Assembly (NCBI GenBank): GCA_016839955.1
Contig: JAEOTI010000060.1
Coordinates: 1-13,708, forward strand
Length of the DNA stretch: 13,708 bases
Direction of reading: 5' to 3'
Source of the DNA: Candidatus Hodarchaeota archaeon
GTDB taxonomy: Archaea; Asgardarchaeota; Heimdallarchaeia; Hodarchaeales; YT1-057
Part shown: one piece after another, positions 6,191 through 13,414 of the stretch
Position numbering within the stretch: position 1 is the stretch's first letter
Layout of the letters: the number at the start of each line of letters is the position of its first letter
Notes under the pieces: generated by a model
The model's database searches: none
Seen by the model: the letters and a program-made list of their open reading frames with translations, nothing else
What the model was told of the DNA's origin: nothing
Made by a program: the position numbers and the translations under genes

Positions 6191-7048
6191 ATGTGGTCAT
6201 TTATGATACTCATGCTTGCATCCCAAAATGATTTAGCAGCAAAAAACATACTAGGATATCTGTTATCAACTTATTCTTTCACTGAATTTAAAAAACAATC
6301 TGATTTTGGGAATCTATATCAATTAAATGAAATGGATCTTCTCGAAATCAATCAAGAGATAGTAACAGCAGATCTTACATCAATTGAGCATGAATTCAAT
6401 CCAAAACTAATTATTGTGCTTAGCCGTCACAGCGCTGAATCCGGTCAACCAGCATTATTAGCACATGCCCAGGGTAATTGGACAGAACAAGTTCTTCTCG
6501 GAGGATGTCCAGAAACACTTAGTATGACTTCCGCAACAGCCCTCAAACTAGTCATGGAAAAAATCCGTGAACAAAAAGAAGAATATAAGCTAAATGATTT
6601 TCTTTGTGGCTTAGAAGTAACTCATCATGGTCCTTTTACTTCTACACCTATGATTTTTGTAGAAATTGGAAGTTCTGAGAAACAATGGAAGCAGGCTGAG
6701 CCAGCAATTGCTGTGGGGGAAGCTGCGATGTATACAGCTAAAAATTGGCCTAAAAAATACCCAAGTGTGATTGGAATTGGAGGATCACATTATGCGCCTC
6801 GTTTTAACAAATTAATCCAATGCACAGACTTCGCAATAAGCCATATTGTCCCAAAATACGCTTTAGATACACTTAATTTTGCTAAAATGCTTAATCAAGC
6901 TGTTGAGAAAACTTTTGAAAAGATTGAGATTCTTGCTTATGATCATGGAGGGATAAAAAGCGCCCATAGAAAATTAGCTCAAGAAGTTGCCGATAATCTA
7001 GGTTTAGAGTTTATCCGTGTTCGAGACTTACTAAAGTTGAGTTCTTGA
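6191..7048 (+). CDS. dtdA: D-aminoacyl-tRNA deacylase (archaeal GEK1/DTD2 type)
   Basis: A 285-residue protein, the usual length of the family. Signature segments: SRHSAESGQPALLAHAQGNW (78-97), THHGP (144-148), PMIFVEIGSSEKQW (153-166), and GIGGSHYAPRF (195-205). These correspond to the conserved histidine and glycine motifs of the archaeal and plant DTD2 enzymes. The enzyme hydrolyses the ester bond of D-amino acids wrongly attached to tRNA, protecting translation. It sits next to ribosomal and translocon genes but faces them tail to tail. Start: ATG at 6191; Met5 (6203) is an alternative. A TATA-like stretch (ACATAAAAAA, 6155-6164) lies about 27-36 bases upstream and no Shine-Dalgarno is seen, so the mRNA may be leaderless. 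It ends with TGA. Confidence 0.92.
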   Translation: MWSFMILMLASQNDLAAKNILGYLLSTYSFTEFKKQSDFGNLYQLNEMDLLEINQEIVTADLTSIEHEFNPKLIIVLSRHSAESGQPALLAHAQGNWTEQVLLGGCPETLSMTSATALKLVMEKIREQKEEYKLNDFLCGLEVTHHGPFTSTPMIFVEIGSSEKQWKQAEPAIAVGEAAMYTAKNWPKKYPSVIGIGGSHYAPRFNKLIQCTDFAISHIVPKYALDTLNFAKMLNQAVEKTFEKIEILAYDHGGIKSAHRKLAQEVADNLGLEFIRVRDLLKLSS

Positions 7049-7051
7049 CTA

Positions 7052-7144
7052 TTAAAATAGTGAATCTAGTCCTAGGTCTTCTCTTGCTTCTTCATCATCG
7101 GCTTCTTCTGCCTTTTGTTCTATTTCTTCCACCGAATCTTTTAC
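7052..7144 (-). other. In-frame L10 C-terminal tail beyond a TAA codon
   Basis: Directly after the L10 TAA (7147-7145) the same frame stays open for 30 codons and then ends in TAA (7054-7052). The encoded segment includes EEIEQKAEEADDEEARED and ends LGLDSLF. An acidic run capped by a Gly-Leu-x-x-Leu-Phe tip is how archaeal L10 and L12 and eukaryotic P-proteins end; that tip contacts translation GTPases. L10 read to this point would be about 333 residues, the usual archaeal length. The segment fills all but 3 bp of the gap to the deacylase gene. It has no convincing start of its own (a GTG at its fifth codon is the only candidate). Confidence 0.72.
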
Positions 7145-8053
7145 TTATTTAATTGTAGAAGTACTATCAAAACCAATAGCTTCTGGAGAAAAACTAGAAT
7201 CATTCTTGGTCATCACTGAAGCAAGGCTTCTTCCTTTATTAAAAGCTTTAGCAAGTATTAAGCCAACGTTGTCAGAAGTAATTATATTTGCTTCAACTGC
7301 AAGAGATTTTGCAGATGTTGCAGCACGTTGCAAGAGAAATCTAATAGTTTCAGGAGATGGATACGCAACTTCAAGGGCTAATGCAATAGCATTGTTATAG
7401 GCATTAGATATTTGTGCAAAGGTTAATTCCTCGTCTATTATAAGACTAGTTCCATCTATTAATTCCCCAGCTTCAAAAGCAGTTGTTACTGATAATCCTG
7501 CTTTAAATGGTAGAATTCCTAGTCTTCTTAGAACTTCAGCATGCGGTGGAGTAACTTCGTCTCCAATTTTTAGGATTTCAGTGTTTTTTGTTATTCGAAT
7601 TTTACCTCGTTCAATCCTTGTGGGAAGACCAAGTGCATTAAGTTGCCCAATAACAGGACCTGGTTCGAGATTTGTGCTTCCTGCAGGAATAGATACGCTA
7701 ACTGGTGATATTTGTCCAATTTTCGCGTATGCTGGCATTTGATTAGCAACAAGGAATTTTTGCAATCGAAAGGGGTTCATTTCAGTAAAAACTAAGCCGC
7801 AGGAGCCAACAAAATGATCAACCAATTTATCAATGCCTTTTTTCTTCTTTGCTGCTTCTTCTAATGCAATTTTTTTGATCGTATTTTTACCCACTTTAAT
7901 CTCTGTAGCTTTCTCTCTAAGCGAAGCACGAATTTTTTGGATCGTTGAAGATCCTATTCCTTCAAGTTGTACTACAGCAGCTGTTGGATAACGTTCTGCT
8001 AGTGAAACTATATCATTTATAATCTGTTTTTTCTGGTCGATTGCGGTACTCAT
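7145..8053 (-). CDS. Ribosomal protein L10 (uL10, archaeal P0), apparent early stop
   Basis: A 302-residue protein. The N-terminal 100 residues are the rRNA-binding domain (IVSLAERYPTAAVVQLEGIG; LREKATEIKVGKNTI). An insert domain follows, with the archaeal/eukaryal P0 segment LEPGPVIGQLNALGLPTRI (129-147) and GDEVTPPHAEVLRRLGI (163-179). The last third carries the helical spine where L12 dimers bind. The protein forms the base of the ribosomal stalk that recruits elongation factors. It stops at TAA after STIK, without the charged tail typical of archaeal L10; that tail lies in the same frame just downstream (7052-7144). The start is ATG at 8053 with a purine-rich leader (GGGGAAAGGAA). It follows Spt5 by 114 bp; the usual L11 and L1 genes between them are absent and L12 does not follow. 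Confidence 0.93.
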   Translation of the reverse strand: MSTAIDQKKQIINDIVSLAERYPTAAVVQLEGIGSSTIQKIRASLREKATEIKVGKNTIKKIALEEAAKKKKGIDKLVDHFVGSCGLVFTEMNPFRLQKFLVANQMPAYAKIGQISPVSVSIPAGSTNLEPGPVIGQLNALGLPTRIERGKIRITKNTEILKIGDEVTPPHAEVLRRLGILPFKAGLSVTTAFEAGELIDGTSLIIDEELTFAQISNAYNNAIALALEVAYPSPETIRFLLQRAATSAKSLAVEANIITSDNVGLILAKAFNKGRSLASVMTKNDSSFSPEAIGFDSTSTIK

Positions 8054-8167
8054 TTCCTTTCCCCTTTTCTCTGAAAGGCATATTTTTGATTCTTATTTGG
8101 TTGATCGTTGGTTCTAATAAGCTTTCAAGGTAATTTTATTGGAAGTGGATTTATTCATTTTCCATCA

Positions 8168-8641
8168 TCAATCAAGTTCGCCTGGTGTTTCTGATTCTCC
8201 AGTTCTTATTATTCTAACATAATCTGCATGAATCACAACTGGTATAGTTACAGGACTATCCATTAACTCTACAGTAACTTCTTCTCTAGGCATATTTACC
8301 TGGGAAATTTTAGCAGTGGAGCCTTTAAAAGGTCCAGATGTGATCTCTACTATATGTCCCACAGCGATTTGTTCAATATTGGGTGTGGGTATTAGTAAAT
8401 GTTCTAATTCTTTAATTGCTACTTTTCCCACAACCTTCGATCTAACATGAGGAATACCCGAAATTGCATCTTCAATTGCCATTGGGTGAGCTTCGATGAA
8501 TAAATAACCTTTAAGGGTTTCTGGAACTAATAAGGACATAACATTGAGCTGGTGTAAATTGACTTTTTGTTGAATAAGCATGGCAGCATTACGTTCCTGC
8601 CCAATAGTCGTACGTAGTGTAAATATAGCCTGACGAGCCAA
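8168..8641 (-). CDS. spt5: Transcription elongation factor Spt5 (NusG-like)
   Basis: A 157-residue protein, the archaeal Spt5 size. The NGN domain spans about residues 3-85: FTLRTTIGQERNAAMLI at the start, then ETLKGYLFIEAHPMAIEDAI (41-60), the segment equivalent to the conserved PGYVLVE core, and the IPHVRS loop (63-68). One KOW domain follows (VGHIVEITSGPFKGSTAKI, about 94-112). With Spt4 it binds the clamp of archaeal RNA polymerase and increases processivity. The start is TTG; MARQAIF aligns with the expected first strand, so little is missing. It lies 92 bp downstream of SecE and upstream of L10, the standard archaeal gene order, so co-transcription is likely. It ends in TGA. Confidence 0.94.
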   Translation of the reverse strand: MARQAIFTLRTTIGQERNAAMLIQQKVNLHQLNVMSLLVPETLKGYLFIEAHPMAIEDAISGIPHVRSKVVGKVAIKELEHLLIPTPNIEQIAVGHIVEITSGPFKGSTAKISQVNMPREEVTVELMDSPVTIPVVIHADYVRIIRTGESETPGELD

Positions 8642-8733
8642 AAATATTCCATCCTATTGTTATTAATTGCTGATTACTGTTGAGAGGAGTTAAAAGGATG
8701 ATTAAGCCAGAAAATGGTTGATTTTTTCATATT

Positions 8734-8910
8734 CTATGTGGGTATGATCATGGTTGCTGCTTGACGGACTAAAAAACCAATAATTCCTACAAAAAGCATT
8801 CCTGCTGCGGTTACTTTGGTTACTAACCAAACTTCTCCTCGGTCTGGTTTTTTTGCAATTTTTAACATTCTCCATGAACGCGATAGAATTCCACCTGAGC
8901 TGGCTGACAC
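8734..8910 (-). CDS. secE: Preprotein translocase subunit SecE / Sec61-gamma
   Basis: A 58-residue protein. It starts with GTG (8910-8908) preceded by GGAGGA, and reads through SRSWRMLKIAKKPDRGEVWL (residues 10-29), the amphipathic surface helix with the K-P-x-x-x-E signature of archaeal and eukaryotic Sec61-gamma. One membrane segment follows (about 33-55, VTAAGMLFVGIIGFLV), ending TMIIPT and TAG. Size, single C-terminal membrane helix and position immediately before Spt5 all fit. It clamps the two halves of the SecY/Sec61-alpha channel and is needed for protein export. It is the first gene of the SecE-Spt5-L10 unit. Confidence 0.92.
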   Translation of the reverse strand: MSASSGGILSRSWRMLKIAKKPDRGEVWLVTKVTAAGMLFVGIIGFLVRQAATMIIPT

Positions 8911-8917
8911 GAAAAAA

Positions 8918-8923
8918 TCCTCC
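8918..8923 (-). promoter_or_regulatory. Ribosome binding site of secE
   Basis: The minus strand reads GGAGGA with a seven-base spacer to the GTG start. It fixes the non-ATG start of this short gene. Confidence 0.65.
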
Positions 8924-9000
8924 TTGTTACGTTAGATATGTTTTTAACTTGATTTAAAGTTGAATATGATCATCCTTTCAGTTTCTTACTAACTATAGCT

Positions 9001-9021
9001 AAAATATATATAAATATTAAA
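9001..9021. promoter_or_regulatory. TATA-rich shared promoter region
   Basis: AAAATATATATAAATATTAAA lies between the divergent secE and metallo-beta-lactamase genes (start codons at 8910 and 9105). It is the strongest TATA-like element in the window and could serve either direction; leaders would be about 60 bases long on both sides. Confidence 0.45.
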
Positions 9022-9104
9022 TTTTCTCACTACTGATTCTATTTCACTACATTCGAATGTACCTTTAGTAAAAACTTTCTAAAAAGAAACTTGAGGTAGA
9101 ATCC

Positions 9105-9830
9105 ATGACAAATTTAATTTTCTTGGGATCAGGGGATGCATTTTCAGCTGGAGGACGTTTCTATTCATCCTTATTAATAGTTCATGAAAATGAGAAGATT
9201 TTGGTAGATGTTGGACCTACAACAACCACTGCACTTAGAAAATTGAATGTATCCTTTAACGAAATTTCATATATCTTCATTACTCATTCTCATGGTGATC
9301 ATGTAGCTGGATTACCTTTTTTGTTTCTTGAATTTCAATACCGAGTTCCACTTAAACCTCCAATTACTATCGTAGGAGCGCCAGGCATAGAAGGGAAGTT
9401 AGAAAACTTAACTGAGACTATGTATGAATCACTTTCGAAATCAGATCGACGATTTCAAACAAAATATCTAACACTTGAAAATAGATTGATATTTGATTCA
9501 TTCAGTGTTGAGGGATTTCCAATGAGCCATGAACCATTATCACTTGGCTATCGATTTCATTTTGGGAACAAAATCTTAGCTATTACTGGCGATACTGAAT
9601 GGAATATGAACATCCCAAAACTTGCAGAAGGAGCTGATTTGCTTATAATTGAATGTAGTTTCTTCGATTTAAATGTTCCAGGACATCTTTCCTATAGAAC
9701 AATTGATAAGCGTTTAAATTCTCTAAAAAATGATAGAACGCTTCTTTATCATCTTGGTCAGGATGTTCTTAAGCACACGACTGATATCAAGTTGGAATTG
9801 GCACAGGATTTTATGGAAATTGAATTATAA
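9105..9830 (+). CDS. RNase Z-like metallo-beta-lactamase hydrolase
   Basis: A 241-residue protein with the metallo-beta-lactamase fold. It begins FLGSGDAFSAGGRFYSSLL (6-24), then LVDVGPT (33-39). The metal motif is THSHGDH (60-66: H61, H63, D65, H66), followed by AGLPFLFLEFQYR as in RNase Z and related phosphodiesterases. Further metal ligands are H142 (MSHEP), D163 (TGDTEW), and a late histidine, H194 (GHLS) or H216 (LYHLGQD). IECSFFD (182-188) matches the E-C-x-F segment of RNase Z. The protein is shorter than archaeal RNase Z (about 300) and I see no long flexible-arm exosite for tRNA, so a tRNA 3'-processing role is uncertain; a cyclic-nucleotide or other phosphodiesterase is as likely. 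GAGGT seven bases upstream supports the ATG start. It ends 8 bp from the convergent regulator gene. Confidence 0.8.
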   Translation: MTNLIFLGSGDAFSAGGRFYSSLLIVHENEKILVDVGPTTTTALRKLNVSFNEISYIFITHSHGDHVAGLPFLFLEFQYRVPLKPPITIVGAPGIEGKLENLTETMYESLSKSDRRFQTKYLTLENRLIFDSFSVEGFPMSHEPLSLGYRFHFGNKILAITGDTEWNMNIPKLAEGADLLIIECSFFDLNVPGHLSYRTIDKRLNSLKNDRTLLYHLGQDVLKHTTDIKLELAQDFMEIEL

Positions 9831-9838
9831 TCAAATTC

Positions 9839-10480
9839 TTATTTTGAATGTGTATTCTCACCTTTAAATCCCAATAAATTTAGGAATTCTTTTGCCAATT
9901 TCGGAAATTCTTCATCAAGATGAAGGTAAATATCAGCAAGGGTCGTAACTGCCTCATAAAGAAATTCTTGAGAGATTGGAACCTGCTGTAACTCTTCCAT
10001 TTCATTTGTCACTTTTTGTAACGCTTTATTACGATAAAGTCGATATTCCCTCATCATTTCATGTAGTTTTTCACTTACGTCTTTATTAAGTCCAAAAGAA
10101 CTAGCTAGTTCGGCCATTAATGGTTTATCATAAATATCTCGAGGCATTTCTTGCTCTGGATCATAAGCAATTACAAAAACTGGTTTAGTTCTTCTGTAAT
10201 ACGTTATAGAGCTCCTTTTTTTAGTTTCTTGACGAGCAATTTCAAGAAATCCAGTCTCAACTAGGACATCAGCATGGTGATACAAATTAGGAGATTTCTT
10301 TCCCAATTTCGAAGCAATTTCAGGTATTGTTAATTCATTGCGGATTCTTTCATCATCATCACGTATACCTTCTCGAAGTGCTCTTAGGATCTCTAAACGA
10401 TTCTCGTCAATTAAAGCTCGGATTCGTTTTGGATCTGTCACTATTTCGATATTTTTCTGTTTCATGGTCTCAAAAGACAT
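9839..10480 (-). CDS. ArsR-like winged-helix transcriptional regulator
   Basis: A 213-residue protein. Residues 15-97 form a winged helix of ArsR type: IDENRLEILRALREG (24-38), LTIPEIASKLGKKSPNLYHH (50-69, helix-turn-helix with the recognition helix about 63-76), LVETGFLEIARQETKKRSSI (73-92) and a beta-wing ending TYYRRT. The LYHHADVLVETGFLE pattern is the usual ArsR L-x-x-H-x-x-x-L-x-x-x-G-L-x. The rest is mainly charged helix (110-205), probably for dimerisation or ligand sensing; I see no cysteine metal site, so metal sensing is not supported. Similar two-part regulators are common in archaea, Asgards included. Its target is unknown. ATG start at 10480. Confidence 0.85.
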   Translation of the reverse strand: MSFETMKQKNIEIVTDPKRIRALIDENRLEILRALREGIRDDDERIRNELTIPEIASKLGKKSPNLYHHADVLVETGFLEIARQETKKRSSITYYRRTKPVFVIAYDPEQEMPRDIYDKPLMAELASSFGLNKDVSEKLHEMMREYRLYRNKALQKVTNEMEELQQVPISQEFLYEAVTTLADIYLHLDEEFPKLAKEFLNLLGFKGENTHSK

Positions 10481-10734
10481 TATTTTTGACTCCAGTTAAG
10501 TCGAAGTCTATTTTTACTAGATTATTGTTAATAAAGACAATTTACACCTTTACTACGTGAAAGATATTTAATCTGACCTTAAATACACAGCTTTTGAAAT
10601 CATTTGAATGTTAAACTTCATTATTAAAATTTAGAAATAGAACAAACTCTGATTTAGATCTTTGTTTATCCTTGATTTTAGGTGATTTCTCTTTTTACTC
10701 TGGAAAATAAATATTGTTACCAAAAAAAATCATA

Positions 10735-11727
10735 TTAAAGGGATATTTCCACGATTTCTCCAGAAATAAACGATTTTTGAGCTTTTTCAACAAGTTTTAT
10801 CGCGGAGATTCCATCTGAAAGTGAAACATTGGGTTTTTTTCCAGTATTAATACACTCCAAAAAATCAATTAATTCCTCTTGAAGTGGTTCTCCGTATAGT
10901 TTCATTCGTTCACCTTCTCTGAAGGGCGTCTTAGTTGCCCGTTCTTCTCCAGTGGCTACACCAAGGCTTCTTAGTTCTATAATTTGTGCAACAAGATCGA
11001 TTATCATAGTACCAGTGGCACCTTCGATCTCAATTACTCGTTTTCTTCCAGCAAATTCCCTACTCAGATGGATCACACACTGAGGACCATTTTTTTGTGA
11101 AAGAATTACTGTTGCAGCATTACAAATATCTCCTTCACCTTTAACTCCCACTACATGTAGCTTGAAATTTCCTTCTATTATAGAACGAATTAAATCGAAA
11201 TCGTGGACCCCTATATCATAAAAAACATCACCTACAGAAGGGATCCGTTTTTCAGGAACAGCTCCTCGCCGTTGGATAATAATACTTCGAATTTCTCCAA
11301 TGGTTTTTGACTTTAGCAAATTTAACATTCTTTCGACAACAGGATTGTATCGTTCTACATGTCCAACCATAAATAAAGCTGGGTGATTGTCGGCTATAGC
11401 TTTGAGTTGTTTAGCTTCGTTCAAAGATGATGTCAAAGGCTTTTCCACAAGAATTCCACGAACTGAAGGGAATTCAACTAATATTTCTTTGACTACAGAA
11501 AAATGAGTCTCAGTTGGAGTTGCTACAATGAATCCATCAGGTTTGATATCTGCTGCTAGCTCTTTAATATTGAGAAAAAAAGGGATATTCCTTCGTTCAG
11601 CAATTGATTGGACCTTAGAATTAGAATCGACTATTGCAACGAGAGCTTTGAGTCTTGAAAGTACCCTTGCATGGAGCTTACCCATATTTCCAGCGCCTAT
11701 CACGGCCACACGGGGAAAACTTTGCAA
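10735..11727 (-). CDS. Gfo/Idh/MocA-family NAD(P)-dependent oxidoreductase
   Basis: A 330-residue protein of usual family length. The Rossmann fold opens with VAVIGAGNMGKLHARVL (7-23; GAGNMG binds the cofactor). ATPTETH (69-75) and LVEKPLTSSLNEA (93-105) follow, with K96 of the EKP motif expected to act in catalysis. VGHVERYNPVV (121-131) leads into the substrate domain, with D171 and H175 in DIGVHDFD. The sequence resembles archaeal sugar-nucleotide dehydrogenases such as UDP-GlcNAc 3-dehydrogenase, but substrate cannot be read from motifs alone. The start is TTG, 5 bp after the peptidase stop; the upstream GGAG lies inside the end of the peptidase gene, so the two are probably translated from one message. 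A role in making surface sugars would suit a secreted partner, but this is inference. Confidence 0.88.
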   Translation of the reverse strand: MQSFPRVAVIGAGNMGKLHARVLSRLKALVAIVDSNSKVQSIAERRNIPFFLNIKELAADIKPDGFIVATPTETHFSVVKEILVEFPSVRGILVEKPLTSSLNEAKQLKAIADNHPALFMVGHVERYNPVVERMLNLLKSKTIGEIRSIIIQRRGAVPEKRIPSVGDVFYDIGVHDFDLIRSIIEGNFKLHVVGVKGEGDICNAATVILSQKNGPQCVIHLSREFAGRKRVIEIEGATGTMIIDLVAQIIELRSLGVATGEERATKTPFREGERMKLYGEPLQEELIDFLECINTGKKPNVSLSDGISAIKLVEKAQKSFISGEIVEISL

Positions 11728-11732
11728 AATGG

Positions 11733-13325
11733 TTAGTCTCCTTTTTTCATCCTAAAAAGAATTGATAGCATTCCCAATGTAACAAGCAATATTAATATTT
11801 GGAACCCTGGGCTCTCCGAACCCTTTTGTTGATCGGTGTCTCCTGGATCTGCTGAATCCAAAGGATCCCAACCTTTTGTTACCTCTTCCCCATCAGGAAT
11901 TTTATCTCCATCTGAGTCTCGTACTTTAGGATCTGTTCCAAGATTTACCTCATCACCATCTGAAAGTTCATCTGAATCAGAATCAACTAGACGTGGATTG
12001 GTATTATATATAATAATCTCTTCGTAATCAGTTAAGCCATCAGAGTCAGAATCGCTCTTCCAAGGGTTTGTACTCCATACCATCACCTCGTCTCCATCCC
12101 AGATGCCATCCTTATCTGAATCAGGATCGAGTGCTTCTGTCTCATATATTATAATTTCTTCACCATCTGACAGTTTGTCACTATCACTATCCCACTCTAA
12201 AGGATTAGTCTTGTAGATGTGAAATTCTTCACCATCGAGTAAATCATCATCATCAGTATCTGAGTCAGTTAGATCTGTACCTAATTTTAATTCGTCAGCG
12301 TCAGAGAGAGAATCATTATCATAATCTGTGGTTGATGAAACATTTTCGTAGCTTATTTGTGCTACTGCTGAAGCAAAAGAAGCTGCGACATCTGCACCCA
12401 TTGAATAATTATATTCAGGCTGATCGTAGGTGTCTGATGCAGAATGGTAGTGGGAGTTTCTTGAAAAAAAGGTTTCAATAGAGAAAATAGCGTTGAACCC
12501 TTGAGCTCTAAAAGATGCATGATCACTACCTCCACCGCTACCCTGAACTATTGTGAAAATATCTTCTCCGTATGAATGTGAGGCATTTTGTATAATCTCA
12601 GCGACACGCATTTCATCAGAGTTGCTTTGATAGATATTAACTCGCGCTCCTGTACCCACATCATCAAATAAGATCATATCTGCATTAAACATCATTTTTA
12701 CAGATACTCCAGCGTTGGCTAGAATCTGAGCAACTTCTGCACTTCCCCACAAACCATTTTCTTCAGCATTAAATGCCATAAAATAAATATCACATGGAAA
12801 ATGGTATTGGCTTAAAACACGAAGAGTTTCTAAAACTAAAGCAGTTCCAGAAGCATTATCATCTGCTCCAGGGGCAGCTGCAACTGAGTCCATATGACCT
12901 CCAACAATAACGATTTCTTCTGAATTCTCATCATAACCTTCAAGAATTCCTATAATTGATTGATATTCTCCCCAAATTTCTACTGTAATTGGGTTTTGAG
13001 AAATATCTTCCATAATCGTCTCGGTCCAAGAAACAGCTAAGTCATTGTTATCAGATCCATAAGGTCTTGGACCTATCGTATGACTTAATTGTTTAACAAA
13101 TGAAAAGAACATATCCTGATTAACTTCTTCAAAGATTTTTTCCCAAAGAAGCTTGTTTGATGTTGGAAATCTATTTTGTGAATTATTAATAGTTAGTTCA
13201 TCAATAAAAGCACCAAAATTGGCAGAATCAGTTGCATGAGAAGAGTTTTCGTGGTTTATTCCGGTATCAAGCGATATAAAGGAAAGTAAGAGCATTAGAA
13301 TAATAAAATATCTAACCATTGTCAT
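11733..13325 (-). CDS. Secreted M28 zinc peptidase with calcium-type repeats and PGF-like C-terminal anchor
   Basis: A 530-residue protein. Residues 4-20 are a signal peptide. The M28 domain (about 65-325) has its zinc and catalytic residues in place: H144 (GGHMDS), D155 (GADDNASG), E188/E189 (NAEENGLWGS), D216 (NADM) and H294 (HYHSASDT). Residues 334-490 hold six or seven acidic repeats of the type DSDSDGLTDYEE, usually followed by a short YxTNP-like segment: thrombospondin type-3-like calcium sites. The C-terminus is SPGF (505-508), a hydrophobic stretch (509-523), then RMKKGD. PGF, membrane helix and basic tail is the layout of PGF-CTERM proteins, which archaeosortase can process and attach to the surface. 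Likely an external aminopeptidase or carboxypeptidase for peptide scavenging. ATG start. Confidence 0.9.
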   Translation of the reverse strand: MTMVRYFIILMLLLSFISLDTGINHENSSHATDSANFGAFIDELTINNSQNRFPTSNKLLWEKIFEEVNQDMFFSFVKQLSHTIGPRPYGSDNNDLAVSWTETIMEDISQNPITVEIWGEYQSIIGILEGYDENSEEIVIVGGHMDSVAAAPGADDNASGTALVLETLRVLSQYHFPCDIYFMAFNAEENGLWGSAEVAQILANAGVSVKMMFNADMILFDDVGTGARVNIYQSNSDEMRVAEIIQNASHSYGEDIFTIVQGSGGGSDHASFRAQGFNAIFSIETFFSRNSHYHSASDTYDQPEYNYSMGADVAASFASAVAQISYENVSSTTDYDNDSLSDADELKLGTDLTDSDTDDDDLLDGEEFHIYKTNPLEWDSDSDKLSDGEEIIIYETEALDPDSDKDGIWDGDEVMVWSTNPWKSDSDSDGLTDYEEIIIYNTNPRLVDSDSDELSDGDEVNLGTDPKVRDSDGDKIPDGEEVTKGWDPLDSADPGDTDQQKGSESPGFQILILLVTLGMLSILFRMKKGD

Positions 13326-13414
13326 TTTTTTCTCGTAGAAAAGGAATAAGTTCAGGTTTTTGAGTTTTCATAAAGATGCATGACTGAGTTTGATTTCTTG
13401 GGTTGTTGTTACTC

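Noticed and set aside
7145..7147. TAA reassigned to an amino acid genome-wide
   Set aside because: The M48 protease, SNM1-like, Cys-rich, metallo-beta-lactamase, regulator, oxidoreductase and M28 genes all end naturally at TAA, several with close neighbours right after it.
9839..10480. Metal-sensing role for the ArsR-like regulator
   Set aside because: No cysteine pair or histidine cluster typical of ArsR/SmtB metal sites is present.
11836..12027. Plus-strand serine-rich open frame opposite the acidic repeats
   Set aside because: It is the complement of the repeated Asp/Ser/Glu codons of the peptidase stalk; low-complexity shadow with no start signal.
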